DNA of 64,000 nucleotides from Orlajensenia stereocauli. GTDB lineage: Bacteria; Actinomycetota; Actinomycetes; Actinomycetales; Microbacteriaceae. The translations under genes were made by a program, and so were the position numbers. Shown here piece by piece: positions 23,691 to 32,727 of this stretch. How positions within the stretch are numbered: position 1 is the first letter of the stretch; each line of letters starts with the position of its first letter. The DNA is taken from NCBI RefSeq assembly GCF_039548895.1, contig NZ_JBCLVG010000003.1; one strand, given 5' to 3'. Below the pieces are notes generated by a model. The model saw only the letters and a program-made list of their open reading frames with translations. It searched no databases and was not told where the DNA came from.

Positions 23691-26600
23691 ATGGCCATCG
23701 ACAGCTTTCCCCGCGTGGAAGAGCTCACTATCGCGCGCTTCGTCGGCCCGCTCGCGCTCAGTCGTGGCCGCAACTACGCGCGTGCAGGCAGCGTCGACGA
23801 CCTCAGCTGGGACGCCCCGCAGCACCGCCTGACGGCATCCGTTCAGGGCAGCGGCCCGGTGCCCTATCGATGCTCGGTCTCCCTCGACATCGGCTCGGCC
23901 GGTCGCACCACGATCCTCGGGAGCACCTGCAGCTGCCCTGTCGGCTTCACCTGCAAGCACGCGGCGGCCGCCCTGTTCGCCGCGAACGAGGCGGCGGCCG
24001 CAGCGGCGAAGGTCGCCGTCGAGTCCCAGCGCAGCGCGGTCGGCTCCGTCGACGACGGCTGGCGCGGCGACATCGCGGCCCTCACGGCGCAGACCCGCGC
24101 CGCGTCGGGCCCCGGGTCGGCGTCGGGATGGACGGATGCCACCCGCCGTGCCCCGAGCGAGAACCCGCTCGCCCTCCAGTTCGAGCTGCGCCAGCGGGTC
24201 GCCCGGCGGCGCGACAGCTGGCAGTCGCCGCGTGACGCCACGGCCGGTGATGCAGCGACGGTCGAGCGCCTCGCCGTGCGACCCGTCACGATGGGTGCCC
24301 GTGGCGGCTGGATCAAGGGCGCACTGACCTGGCAGAACGTCGGCTTCCAGGGCGGGGCCGGTGGCTTCGACTCGCTCAAGGCGCGTTGGTTCGCCCAGTT
24401 CTCCGTGCTCAAGGGCCCGGTGCACGGCGGCTACCTCAACTTCGGTTCCGACTGGATCTCGGTCGACGACTTCGAGAGCAGCCTGCTCTGGGCACTGCTG
24501 ACAGATGCCGACAGGCTGGGCATCCCGCTCGTCGGATCGGGCCCCACCCCCACCATCCGCGTGGCCGGCTCGGCGTCCATCGGCCTCGATGCGCGCATCG
24601 GGTCGGATGAATCCGGAGCGAGCGGGGCTGCGGATGCCGCAGCCGACGAAGCCCTCACCCTCACCCCCTCCGTGCTCATCGACGGCGTGCCGCATCCGAC
24701 GGACCAGGTGCGATTGATCGGCACCCACGGCGTCTACCACTACGACTTCGAGCACGGCGTGATCACGCTCGCCAGGCTCGGCTCGCCGGTCACGCCGGAG
24801 CAGCGCGCCGTCGTCGAGCGCCAGCACCCTGTGCGGGTGCCGCAGCCGGAGGTGGCCGAGTTCCTCGCGTCGCACTACAGCGCCCTCGCCCGTACCCTGC
24901 GCGTCGTGAGCAGCGATGCCACCTTCACGCCGCCGCCGCAGAAGCCGGCCACCCTCGTGCTCACGGCCCGCTTCGAGGCCGGGCACGTGTTGCGGTTGCT
25001 CTGGGAGTGGGCGCTCTCCGACGGGCGGCGCGCCCCGCTGTCGGCTCCCGACTCCGAGTTCCACGATGCCATGGCCGAGCGCGCCGTCGTCGGCGTCGTC
25101 GAGGACCTCCTGCACGACGACATCGCCGGATCCCTCGCTCTGGGCAACCCCGTCTCGAGCGCAGCCGTCGCCACGGCCGCCCAGGGTGGGCTGAGCCTGC
25201 GCGCCTCCGTCGTACTGCGTGCTCTGGATGCGGCCGAGTTCAGCGCGCGCATCCTTCCCGAGCTCGAGCGGGTCCAGAACCTGCACATCGACATCGTCGG
25301 CCAGCAGCCCGACTATCGCGAGGTGGTCGAGGCGCCGGTGCTCACGGTCAGCGCCGTCGAGACCGAGGAGAACGACTGGTTCGACCTCGGTGTCGTCGTC
25401 ACGGTCGAGGGGCGCACGGTGCCGTTCGGTCCGCTGTTCACCGCGCTCTCGAACGGACGCAAGAAGCTCCTCCTCGTCGACAACAGCTATCTCTCGCTGG
25501 ATCAGCCCGTGTTCGAGCCGCTGCGCGAGCTCATCGAGGAGGCCGGCACCCTTCCCGAGTGGGAGGCCGGCATCCGCATCAGCCGCTACCAGACCGACCT
25601 CTGGGACGAGTTCGAGGAACTCGCCGACGTCAGCGAGGCTGCAGCGGCCTGGAAGGCCACGGTCGAAGGCCTCCGCGACCTCGGCGCGATCGAGCCACTG
25701 GACGCCCCGGCCGGGCTCGCGATCGAGCTGCGCCACTATCAGCTCGAGGGCTTCCGATGGCTGGCCTTCCTCCACCGGCACAGGCTCGGCGGCATCCTCG
25801 CCGATGACATGGGACTCGGCAAGACGGCGCAGACCCTCGCCCTCATCGCCCATGTCGTCGAGTCGGATACGACGACGGATGCCGCTCCCTTCCTCGTCGT
25901 CGCGCCCACCTCCGTGCTCTCGAACTGGGCGACGGAGGCCGCGCGCTTCACGCCGGGCCTCAAGGTCGTCACCATCGACGCCACCCAGGGCAAGACGGGC
26001 AGGCGTCTGGCGGATGCCGCAGCCGGGGCCGACATCGTGTTGACGACATATGCCATCCTGCGCATAGACGCCGAGGTCTTCGCCGACCTCGGCTGGAGCG
26101 GCCTCGTCCTCGACGAGGCGCAGTTCGCCAAGAACCACACCTCCAAGGTGCACCAGGCCGCTCGCGGCATCAGAGCCCCATTCCGGCTTGCCGTCACCGG
26201 AACGCCGATGGAGAACAACCTCATGGAGCTCTGGGCACTGTTCCAGATCGTGGCTCCTGGCCTGTTCCCGTCTGCGCGGCAGTTCACCGAGAAGTACCGG
26301 CGCCCCATCGAGGGCGATCACAACACCGAGCGGCTCGCGAAGCTGCGTCGCCGCATCCGTCCCTTGATGCTCCGTCGCAGCAAGGAGCTCGTCGCCCCCG
26401 AGCTGCCGCCGAAGCAGGAGCAGGTGCTCTCGATCGAGCTCGACCCGCGGCACAGGCGCATCTACGACACTCACCTGCAGCGCGAGCGGCAGAAGCTGCT
26501 CGGACTCATCGAGGACCTCGACCGCAACCGGTTCATCGTGTTCCGCTCGCTCACCCTGCTGCGCATGCTCAGCCTCGATGCCGCGCTCATCGACGAGGAG

Positions 26601-27125
26601 AAGTACGCGGGGGTGCCGTCGGCCAAGCTCGACGCGCTCTTCGAGCAGCTCGACGATGTGGTGGCCGAGGGTCATCAGGCGCTGGTGTTCAGTCAGTTCA
26701 CCTCGTTCCTGCAGCGCGCTGCCGCCCGCCTCGACGAACTCGGCGTTCCCTACGCCTACCTCGACGGCAGCACACGCTCACGCGGCCAGGTCATCGAGCG
26801 CTTCCGCGGCGGCGAGGCCCAGGTTTTCCTCATCAGCCTCAAGGCCGGCGGATTCGGACTCAACCTCACCGAGGCCGACTACGTGTTCCTGCTCGACCCG
26901 TGGTGGAACCCGGCCAGCGAGGCGCAGGCCGTCGATCGCGCGCACCGCATCGGCCAGGACAAGACGGTGATGGTCTACCGGATGGTCGCCTCGGGAACCA
27001 TCGAGGAGAAGGTCATGGCGCTCAAGGCCAAGAAGGCCGAGCTCGTGAACTCCGTCATGGACGACGAAGCCCTGTTCAGCGAGTCGCTGACAGCCGACGA
27101 CATCCGGGGACTGCTCGAGGCCTGA
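23691..27125 (+). CDS. SWIM-SNF2 helicase
   Basis: A 1144-residue DNA-dependent ATPase. A SWIM zinc finger is near residues 80-90 (STCSCPVGFTCKHAAAAL). After a long middle region come the SNF2 motor motifs: ADDMGLGKTAQTLALI (motif I), LDEAQFAKN (motif II, DEAQ), VTGTPMENN (III), then the helicase C-lobe with SLKAGGFGLNLT and DRAHRIGQDK. Bacterial SWIM-SNF2 proteins are presumed to move on DNA or remodel nucleoprotein; their precise role is unclear. No ribosome site is visible before ATG 23691. Not part of an obvious operon or defence cluster. Confidence 0.92.
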   Translation: MAIDSFPRVEELTIARFVGPLALSRGRNYARAGSVDDLSWDAPQHRLTASVQGSGPVPYRCSVSLDIGSAGRTTILGSTCSCPVGFTCKHAAAALFAANEAAAAAAKVAVESQRSAVGSVDDGWRGDIAALTAQTRAASGPGSASGWTDATRRAPSENPLALQFELRQRVARRRDSWQSPRDATAGDAATVERLAVRPVTMGARGGWIKGALTWQNVGFQGGAGGFDSLKARWFAQFSVLKGPVHGGYLNFGSDWISVDDFESSLLWALLTDADRLGIPLVGSGPTPTIRVAGSASIGLDARIGSDESGASGAADAAADEALTLTPSVLIDGVPHPTDQVRLIGTHGVYHYDFEHGVITLARLGSPVTPEQRAVVERQHPVRVPQPEVAEFLASHYSALARTLRVVSSDATFTPPPQKPATLVLTARFEAGHVLRLLWEWALSDGRRAPLSAPDSEFHDAMAERAVVGVVEDLLHDDIAGSLALGNPVSSAAVATAAQGGLSLRASVVLRALDAAEFSARILPELERVQNLHIDIVGQQPDYREVVEAPVLTVSAVETEENDWFDLGVVVTVEGRTVPFGPLFTALSNGRKKLLLVDNSYLSLDQPVFEPLRELIEEAGTLPEWEAGIRISRYQTDLWDEFEELADVSEAAAAWKATVEGLRDLGAIEPLDAPAGLAIELRHYQLEGFRWLAFLHRHRLGGILADDMGLGKTAQTLALIAHVVESDTTTDAAPFLVVAPTSVLSNWATEAARFTPGLKVVTIDATQGKTGRRLADAAAGADIVLTTYAILRIDAEVFADLGWSGLVLDEAQFAKNHTSKVHQAARGIRAPFRLAVTGTPMENNLMELWALFQIVAPGLFPSARQFTEKYRRPIEGDHNTERLAKLRRRIRPLMLRRSKELVAPELPPKQEQVLSIELDPRHRRIYDTHLQRERQKLLGLIEDLDRNRFIVFRSLTLLRMLSLDAALIDEEKYAGVPSAKLDALFEQLDDVVAEGHQALVFSQFTSFLQRAAARLDELGVPYAYLDGSTRSRGQVIERFRGGEAQVFLISLKAGGFGLNLTEADYVFLLDPWWNPASEAQAVDRAHRIGQDKTVMVYRMVASGTIEEKVMALKAKKAELVNSVMDDEALFSESLTADDIRGLLEA

Positions 27126-27176
27126 CGCCGTGCTCCCGCTCGCCGAGGCCCGACCCCGGACCGGCCTGTGCTCACG

Positions 27177-27224
27177 CCTGAACCTCGAATCGGGCCTGTT
27201 CTCATGCAGCCCGATCGAGTCAGG
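27177..27224. terminator. bidirectional hairpin between SNF2 and acyltransferase
   Basis: Arms CCTGA-CTCG-ATCGGGC (27177-27195, with small bulges) and GCCCGATCGAGTCAGG (27209-27224) form about 16 base pairs around a 13-base loop. It lies between two convergent genes and probably ends both transcripts. Confidence 0.6.
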
Positions 27225-27226
27225 GG

Positions 27227-28018
27227 CTAACTGCCGGCTCCCGGCGTCGTCGACGCGGCCCGAGCGGCTCGTGCCGCGTCGCGCGCCTCGTCGGCAGCCT
27301 GAGCCTCGGCCACGGTGGGCGCCGTTCCGCCCAGGTGCTGCGGCTGCCACCACTGGCCGGCTCCGCTCACGGGGTAGGTGGTCTGCAACTCGTCCACCAT
27401 GCCCTGCATGGTAGTGCGCAGGTGCTCCGTCGCCACACGCGGGTCGTCGTCGGCATGCGCCGTGATGGGCGCGCCGAAGGCGAACGACACGGGAACTCCG
27501 AAGCGCTCGAAGAACTTGACCTTGCGGCGCTTGGTCATGAGGCGGTGGCCACCCCAGACGGCGACGGGGATGATCGGAACGCCCGCCTCGGCGGCGAGGC
27601 GCACAGCACCGGTCTTGAAGTCGCGCACCAGGAAGGACGCGCTGACGCCGGCCTCGGGGAACACGCCGAGGAGCTCGCCGTTGCGGAGGGCGGTGACGGC
27701 ATTCGCGTAGGCGGCGGCACCGGCCTGCATGTCGACGCTGATGTGACGCATGCCGCGCATGAGCCAGCCGACGACGGGCTTCTGGAAGACGCTCTTCTTG
27801 GCCATGAAGCGCACGCGACGACGCGTGCTCAGCCAGGCGACCCACTCGGTGAGGGCGAAGTCGAGGTAGCCGAAGTGGGTGATGGCGAGCACTGCGCCGC
27901 CTTCACGCGGCAGGTTCTCGATGCCGCTGACCTGGCGTTTGAGGCCCCAGAAGCCGAAGAGACCTCGACCGGCGGCCACGGCCGCGCTGTAGATGGGCTC
28001 GCTGGGGCGCTTCTTCAT
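27227..28018 (-). CDS. 1-acyl-glycerol-3-phosphate acyltransferase family protein (PlsC-like)
   Basis: A 263-residue acyltransferase. The catalytic HX4D motif is HFGYLD near residue 50, and VFPEAGVS replaces the usual FPEG substrate motif. Such enzymes acylate lysophosphatidic acid or related lipids at the membrane. The last 40 residues are Ala/Glu-rich. ATG 28018 has no ribosome site but a TACGCT -10-like box ends seven bases upstream, consistent with leaderless translation. Confidence 0.88.
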   Translation of the reverse strand: MKKRPSEPIYSAAVAAGRGLFGFWGLKRQVSGIENLPREGGAVLAITHFGYLDFALTEWVAWLSTRRRVRFMAKKSVFQKPVVGWLMRGMRHISVDMQAGAAAYANAVTALRNGELLGVFPEAGVSASFLVRDFKTGAVRLAAEAGVPIIPVAVWGGHRLMTKRRKVKFFERFGVPVSFAFGAPITAHADDDPRVATEHLRTTMQGMVDELQTTYPVSGAGQWWQPQHLGGTAPTVAEAQAADEARDAARAARAASTTPGAGS

Positions 28019-28139
28019 GGCACCCAGCGTAGAGCTTCCGGCCGGGCGGCGTCGGGGAACCGTGACCCCCTTGACAGGCACGCATTCCGGGCTCGCCGGG
28101 GAAGCTCGTTCCGTGATGCAGGCTCCGGATGCCGCAAGC

Positions 28140-28820
28140 TCATGCCTGGGCGCGCATGTACTCCGCCACGGCCGGCGCGAGCGATGCCCCGATCACGTCG
28201 GCCGGGCGCTTGTTGCCCGCGACGGCGAAGTCGTGCGTTCCCCCCTCCACCCACTCGATCGAGGCGTTCGCGCCGATGCGCTCGACGACGGATTCCAGCA
28301 GGTCGATTCCGATGAACGGGTCGCGGGTGCCCTCCACGAACAGCATCGGCAGGGTGAGGCCGTAGAGGTGCGCGTCGCGGACCTTCTCCGGCCGTCCGGG
28401 CGGATGCAGCGGGTAGCCGAGGTAGACGAGTCCGGCTGGCTCCATGCCGTCGGCCACGGCCATCGAGGCCATCCGTCCGCCGAAGGACTTGCCCGATGCC
28501 CAGACGGGCTCGTCGGGAGCGTCGGCGTCGGCCGCCCGCTGCTGGGCGAACGCCAACGCAGCCCGCCAGGCGGCGATGGCCGCAGGAGCACGGTCGGGGA
28601 AGCTGCGGCCGGCCTCGCGGTAGGCGAAGTTGAAACGCAGCGTGGCGATGCCCGCGGCGTTGACCGCGTCGGTGAAACCGACGAGGAACGGATGCTCGAA
28701 GCCCGACCCGGCGCCGTGCGCGACGACGATCGTGGACCAGGCGTCGACGGGTCGCGTGTAGGCGCCGGAGACCGTCGTGCCGTCGATGTCGATCGTGATG
28801 GACTCGCTCGGGGTGGCCAT
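28140..28820 (-). CDS. alpha/beta hydrolase (KANL3/Tex30-like)
   Basis: A 226-residue alpha/beta hydrolase. VVAHGAGSGFEHPF is the oxyanion loop, GKSFGGRMAS carries the nucleophilic Ser, VEGTRDPF the Asp and GGTHDFAV the His, so the triad is complete. The family includes bacterial proteins of unknown substrate related to human Tex30. ATG 28820 is chosen for the conserved start; two closely spaced ATGs upstream are alternatives. A perfect 18-bp hairpin separates it from yceI. Confidence 0.84.
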   Translation of the reverse strand: MATPSESITIDIDGTTVSGAYTRPVDAWSTIVVAHGAGSGFEHPFLVGFTDAVNAAGIATLRFNFAYREAGRSFPDRAPAAIAAWRAALAFAQQRAADADAPDEPVWASGKSFGGRMASMAVADGMEPAGLVYLGYPLHPPGRPEKVRDAHLYGLTLPMLFVEGTRDPFIGIDLLESVVERIGANASIEWVEGGTHDFAVAGNKRPADVIGASLAPAVAEYMRAQA

Positions 28821-28868
28821 GCGTTCCATCATGCCCGTGAGCGGCCCGCGACGGCATCCGGAGACGGA

Positions 28869-28909
28869 GAGAGCGGGCGGCACCGGGTCGACCGGTGCCG
28901 CCCGCTCTC
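28869..28909 (-). terminator. perfect 18-bp hairpin after the YceI gene
   Basis: GAGAGCGGGCGGCACCGG pairs perfectly with its inverse across loop GTCGA, about 20 bases after the leftward YceI stop. No T-run follows. The longest perfect stem noticed in the window. Confidence 0.78.
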
Positions 28910-28928
28910 GGACGAAAGAGGGGTGAAC

Positions 28929-29483
28929 CTACTTCTGCAGAACGACCTGGATGTCGGCGTTCAGGGTGATCTCGTCGCCGAGGGTGAGGCCGCCGGCCTC
29001 GACCGCCGCGTTCCACGAGACACCGAAGTCGTTGCGGTTGAACTTGGCGGTCGCCGAGGCCCCGGCCTTGGTCTGGCCGTAGCCGTCGGTGGTCACGCCA
29101 CCGAACTCGCCCTTGAGGGTGACAGGCTTGGTGACGCCGCGCAGGGTCAGGTCGCCGGTCACGGTGAAGTCGTCGCCGTCGATCGCGATGTCCTTGGCCG
29201 CGTACGTGGCGGTGGGGAACTCGTCGACCTTGAAGAAGTCGCTGGTGCGCAGGTGCTCGTCGCGCTGGGCCTGGTTCGTGTTGACCGAGGCCACCTCGAT
29301 GGTCGCGTCGATCGTCGTGTCAGCGGGGTTCTCCCCGGTCACGATGGTCGCGTCGAAGTTCTCGAATGAGCCGCGCACCTTGCTGATGGCGAGGTGGCGC
29401 ACCGAGAACGAGAGCTCCGAGTGGGCGGGGTCGAGCTTCCAGGTGCCGGCGATGTACTGGGGGTGAGTGGTCGTGGTGTCCAT
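28929..29483 (-). CDS. YceI family lipocalin-like protein
   Basis: A 184-residue protein with the YceI fold: GTWKLDPAHSELSFSVRHL at the start, VRGSFENFDATI, LTLRGVTKPVTL, then FNRNDFGVSWN and DEITLNADIQ. Related structures bind polyisoprenoid chains in a beta-barrel. There is no signal peptide, as in most actinobacterial members, so it is probably cytoplasmic. ATG 29483 is chosen; ATG 29501 is possible. Monocistronic, followed by the hairpin at 28869. Confidence 0.92.
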   Translation of the reverse strand: MDTTTTHPQYIAGTWKLDPAHSELSFSVRHLAISKVRGSFENFDATIVTGENPADTTIDATIEVASVNTNQAQRDEHLRTSDFFKVDEFPTATYAAKDIAIDGDDFTVTGDLTLRGVTKPVTLKGEFGGVTTDGYGQTKAGASATAKFNRNDFGVSWNAAVEAGGLTLGDEITLNADIQVVLQK

Positions 29484-29596
29484 GCGGGGGTATAAGTCCA
29501 TGCATCTGCATGTTATTCCCGTTCCGGGGAAATAGTTTTCGGCGCGTGGATGGGCCGGAGCTCTCTCGCTCTCGGATGCTGCCGACCGCGCGACCG

Positions 29597-29788
29597 CTAC
29601 TCGTCGTCGGGCTTCACCGCGTCGAGTTCGGCAGGGTCGGCTTCGGGAGCGTCCTCCTCGGGGTTGAAGTGGGAACCGTCACCCACGCCCACGCCGATTC
29701 CGCCCGGGTGGTTGGGGATCGTGCCGTCCCCACCCAGTCCGTCGGGCTTCACGTCGCCATCGGGGTTGTTCTTCGCCGCGTCGTCCAT
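29597..29788 (-). CDS. small acidic Gly/Pro-rich protein of unknown function
   Basis: A 63-residue protein, not assigned to a family. It contains 14 Asp/Glu-rich positions, repeated Gly pairs (PDGLGGDGTIPNHPGGIGVG) and a C-terminal run EEDAPEADPAELDAVKPDDE. No membrane segment or Cys. ATG 29788 follows GCGAGGTGCAC, a convincing ribosome site, which supports it as a real gene. The composition suggests an unfolded protein. It lies alone between yceI and the F420-type reductase gene. Confidence 0.7.
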   Translation of the reverse strand: MDDAAKNNPDGDVKPDGLGGDGTIPNHPGGIGVGVGDGSHFNPEEDAPEADPAELDAVKPDDE

Positions 29789-29956
29789 GTGCACCTCGCA
29801 TTGTGTAGGGATTCCAGCATGCGCGGGCCGCGGCATCCGTTTCATGGCCTTGACTTCACAGGAAGCTGCGTCGACTGTCCGACGGCAGGGCGTCATCCCT
29901 GTCCTGATCCGGTGGGAACGGGAACAAATGCCGCCGGGGGCGCCTTGGCTCTCATC

Positions 29957-30610
29957 ATGACGACAATCGGAATCATCGGAGCAGGACACATCGGCAGCCA
30001 GGTCGCCCGCGCGGCCATCACGGCGGGCTACGACGTGGTCATCAGCAATTCGCGCGGACCGGAGACCCTCGGCGCTCTCATCGCCGAGTTGGGGCCGAAG
30101 GCGAAGGCCGCAACGGCGACGGATGCCGCGGCCGCGGCCGACATCGCCGTTGTGACGGTGCCGCTCAAGGCCCTGGGTGCGGTACCCGTCGAGCCGCTCG
30201 CCGGCAAGATCGTGATCGACACCAATAACTACTACTTCGAGCGCGACGGGCACATCCCCTCGCTCGACGACGGCGTCGACACAGTCTCGGGTCTGCTGCA
30301 GGCCCACCTTCCCGAGAGCCGCGTGGCCAAGGGCTTCAACCACATCGGCTGGGCCGACATCACCACGGACGGCGCCCCTGCCGGCACCGACGGCCGCCGC
30401 GCCCTCGCCACGGCGAGCGACTTCGACGACGCCGCCGCGTTCGTCACGAAGCTCTACGACGAGATCGGCTTCGACACCGTGAACGTCGGGCCGCTCTCCG
30501 AGAGTTGGCGTGTCGAGCGCGACCAGCCGGCCTACGTGATCCCGCAGACCCGCGAGGAGCTCGTCGCGAACCTGGCCAAGGCCGAGCGCGCGACGGCTTC
30601 AGCCGCGTAG
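29957..30610 (+). CDS. NADPH-dependent F420 reductase-like NAD(P)-binding protein
   Basis: A 217-residue Rossmann-fold protein with GIIGAGHIGSQVARAA at the N-terminus, VISNSRGPETL following the second strand (an NADP-type Ser/Arg pair), and VIDTNNYY. This is the FNO/NADP oxidoreductase, coenzyme F420-dependent, family. Many members do not use F420. ATG 29957 has no strong ribosome site. Monocistronic. Confidence 0.86.
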   Translation: MTTIGIIGAGHIGSQVARAAITAGYDVVISNSRGPETLGALIAELGPKAKAATATDAAAAADIAVVTVPLKALGAVPVEPLAGKIVIDTNNYYFERDGHIPSLDDGVDTVSGLLQAHLPESRVAKGFNHIGWADITTDGAPAGTDGRRALATASDFDDAAAFVTKLYDEIGFDTVNVGPLSESWRVERDQPAYVIPQTREELVANLAKAERATASAA

Positions 30611-30617
30611 CACCTGC

Positions 30618-30705
30618 CGCTCGCTGAGTGCCGAGCGGAGGGACCGGCCGAAGCGCACCGCACTGTGCGCTTCGAGCGCGGACTCCGTCCGGCCCTCAGC
30701 GAGCG
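30618..30705. repeat. inverted pair of intergenic repeats
   Basis: Units 30618-30656 (CGCTCGCTGAGTGCCGAGCG.. ..GAAGCGC) and 30667-30705 (GCGCTTCGAGCGCGGACTCC.. ..CAGCGAGCG) lie just after the F420-type reductase stop, only 10 bases apart. Confidence 0.85.
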
Positions 30706-30823
30706 AACGGGGACTCAGGGACAGCCCTGCTTCCCGCCCGCATTCGTTGCCGCGCCGCCGCAGCCGGAGGAAGATCGATCGCATCCCCCAGAGTGCCCTC
30801 CTACCCGAAGGTCAGGTCCCTCG

Positions 30824-32407
30824 ATGCGCTACGCACTGGAGCGCGAGAAGAGCGATGTCGCCGTCACCGCCCTCCGCGACAACATCAGATCCCTCAGAAC
30901 CCTGAGCGCCGGCATCCTCTACTCGCCGCCCTCGATTCCCGGCCCGCGAGCGGCAACGGCCCGGATGACGGTGGCTCCACCGATCGTGGCTCCCCCCGCA
31001 GTCGCCGCACCCGCGGCGCCCGTGCCGCCGTCCGCAGCCCCCGCGGCATCCGCTCCGCTGCGGCCGGATCCGGTCGCGCCGGTCCAGCCGGGCACGGCGG
31101 CCGCAGCCGCGAAGATCGCCGAGCACACCGCAGCCATCAGCCGCATGCACGCAGAGCGCACCCGGCTCTACCTGCGGCATGTCGGCCGTCTCACCTGGAA
31201 CATCGTCGTGGCGATCGCCGCCCTCCTGCTGCTGGCGGCACTCGTCGTCGGCGCCCTGGGCGTCACCCCGGCCGACAATCGTGTGCTCCCGGCGGCGCTC
31301 GCGATGATCGCTGTACTCCTGCTGCTCTCGGTCATCGCCCTGCTCACGCGGAACAACGGCGGGCTCATCACGATGCTCATCGGCAAGGACGGCCGGTTCT
31401 CCACGTCGGCATTCCAGGCCTGGGTGTGGACCGTGGTCCTGGCGTGGGGCTTCGTCTTCGTGGTGTGGAGCGCCGTGCTCACGGGTCGCTGGGTCGATCC
31501 CGTGCAGGATCTCGCTAGCCTGCCGTTGAGTGCCGACTACCTGCTGCTGCTCGGCGGCCCTTTCGCCGCCCTCATCTCGGCGCAGCAGATCGGCTCGGCC
31601 AAGGTCGCATCGGGCGACCTGCAGAAGGTCATGGCCTCGGCCCCTCAGGTGAAGGACCTGGTCTCCAACGACGCCGGCACCACCGACCTCATCGACACCC
31701 AGTACCTCGTCTTCAACACCGTGGCGGTCGTGGTCTTCGGCGTGCTGCTGTTCGCCGACCCGTCTCACCTTCCCGACCTCCCGCAGGCGATCGTCATCCT
31801 GACCACGGCATCGGCCGTCGGGTTCGTGAGCAAGAAGGCCGTCGCCAAGAACGCTCCCGCCATCCTCACGATCGTGCCCGACTCGGGTTCCGGCGTCCCG
31901 ACGGTCGGCCGCAAGGTGCGCATCCGCGGCACGAACTTCATTCCGGCCGGCGCTGACACCGAGGAGAAGCGGGCGAGCGTGTGGATCAAGTTCGGCACTG
32001 TCGTGGTGTCCGCCATCGAGACTGGAGGGGTGCGCCCGGCGCTCGAGGCCACCGAGGTGATCGTCGAGATCCCGGTGCTGCCCGATGACGGCCTCGACAT
32101 CCGCATCGTCGACGTCGTCGTCATCACGGCAGCCGGCGCCGAGACAGCGTCGTACCCCCTGCAGATCCAGACGCCGTGCGCCGAGGCCACCCTCGAGGTC
32201 GGCGCCGACGGGCGATTCGACATCGGCGTCGAATCCGAGGTGCCCGAGGGGACGAGCGTGAGGGTGGAGGTCGCGTCGTTCGTCGAATACGTGTCGATCG
32301 AGGCCGATCACCACGCTCGAGCGACGGTTCCCGCCGGCATCACCGGCCCTCAGCCCGTGCGCCTCTCGTTCGCCGGCGCGAGCACCAAGAAGCTCGTCAA
32401 CCTGTAG
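30824..32407 (+). CDS. unrecognised polytopic membrane protein with IPT/TIG-like domain
   Basis: A 527-residue protein not recognised as a named family. Residues about 45-95 are Pro/Ala-rich; a basic segment follows; about six membrane helices lie between residues 120 and 325; then a domain beginning ILTIVPDSGSGVPTVGRKVR and containing IRGTNFIPAG that resembles an IPT/TIG immunoglobulin-like fold, and a final beta-rich region. ATG 30824 (MRYALEREKSD) is used; reading further upstream only translates the intergenic repeat. Possible envelope or secretion-linked role, not assignable. Confidence 0.66.
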   Translation: MRYALEREKSDVAVTALRDNIRSLRTLSAGILYSPPSIPGPRAATARMTVAPPIVAPPAVAAPAAPVPPSAAPAASAPLRPDPVAPVQPGTAAAAAKIAEHTAAISRMHAERTRLYLRHVGRLTWNIVVAIAALLLLAALVVGALGVTPADNRVLPAALAMIAVLLLLSVIALLTRNNGGLITMLIGKDGRFSTSAFQAWVWTVVLAWGFVFVVWSAVLTGRWVDPVQDLASLPLSADYLLLLGGPFAALISAQQIGSAKVASGDLQKVMASAPQVKDLVSNDAGTTDLIDTQYLVFNTVAVVVFGVLLFADPSHLPDLPQAIVILTTASAVGFVSKKAVAKNAPAILTIVPDSGSGVPTVGRKVRIRGTNFIPAGADTEEKRASVWIKFGTVVVSAIETGGVRPALEATEVIVEIPVLPDDGLDIRIVDVVVITAAGAETASYPLQIQTPCAEATLEVGADGRFDIGVESEVPEGTSVRVEVASFVEYVSIEADHHARATVPAGITGPQPVRLSFAGASTKKLVNL

Positions 32408-32430
32408 CCCCTGCCGCTCGCACCGGGCTC

Positions 32431-32718
32431 CTAGAGGTCGAGCACCTCGAGGTCGACCGTGACGTCGTCGTCGGGCTCGATGCCCTCGGCCGTGCGCACG
32501 GCCTTCTTGACCGGCAGCACATAGGTGCCGTCCGACGGGAAGATCGACGTCGACCAGTCGGAGCCGCCGACCCGCACCCGCACCTTCACGGCTCCGAAGC
32601 CCCGCACCATGCGGGGCACCTCGGCGATGTCGGCGCCCATCTCCTCGGGAAGGCTCACGAAATACCAGTTGGCCTGCGCCTCCCACTCCCAGAGCGGCGC
32701 GGTGAAGGAGAATCGCAT
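32431..32718 (-). CDS. DUF1905 family protein
   Basis: A 95-residue single-domain protein. The start FTAPLWEWEAQANWYFVSLPEE, the middle VKVRVRVGGSDWSTSIFPS and the ending DDVTVDLEV match DUF1905, a small beta-barrel of unknown function. TAGCGT ends six bases before the ATG with no ribosome site between, so translation may be leaderless. It is ten bases downstream of the maltokinase gene's stop, on the same strand. Confidence 0.86.
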   Translation of the reverse strand: MRFSFTAPLWEWEAQANWYFVSLPEEMGADIAEVPRMVRGFGAVKVRVRVGGSDWSTSIFPSDGTYVLPVKKAVRTAEGIEPDDDVTVDLEVLDL

Positions 32719-32727
32719 GCCTCGACG

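Noticed and set aside
23616..26675. About 1000-codon minus-strand frame opposite the SNF2 gene
   Set aside because: No motif, no ribosome site, and the plus strand carries all SNF2 motifs; antisense shadow.
30665..30823. Upstream extension of the unrecognised membrane protein (MRFERGLRPALSER..)
   Set aside because: It translates an intergenic repeat and a Pro-rich spacer; the ATG at 30824 is the more likely start.
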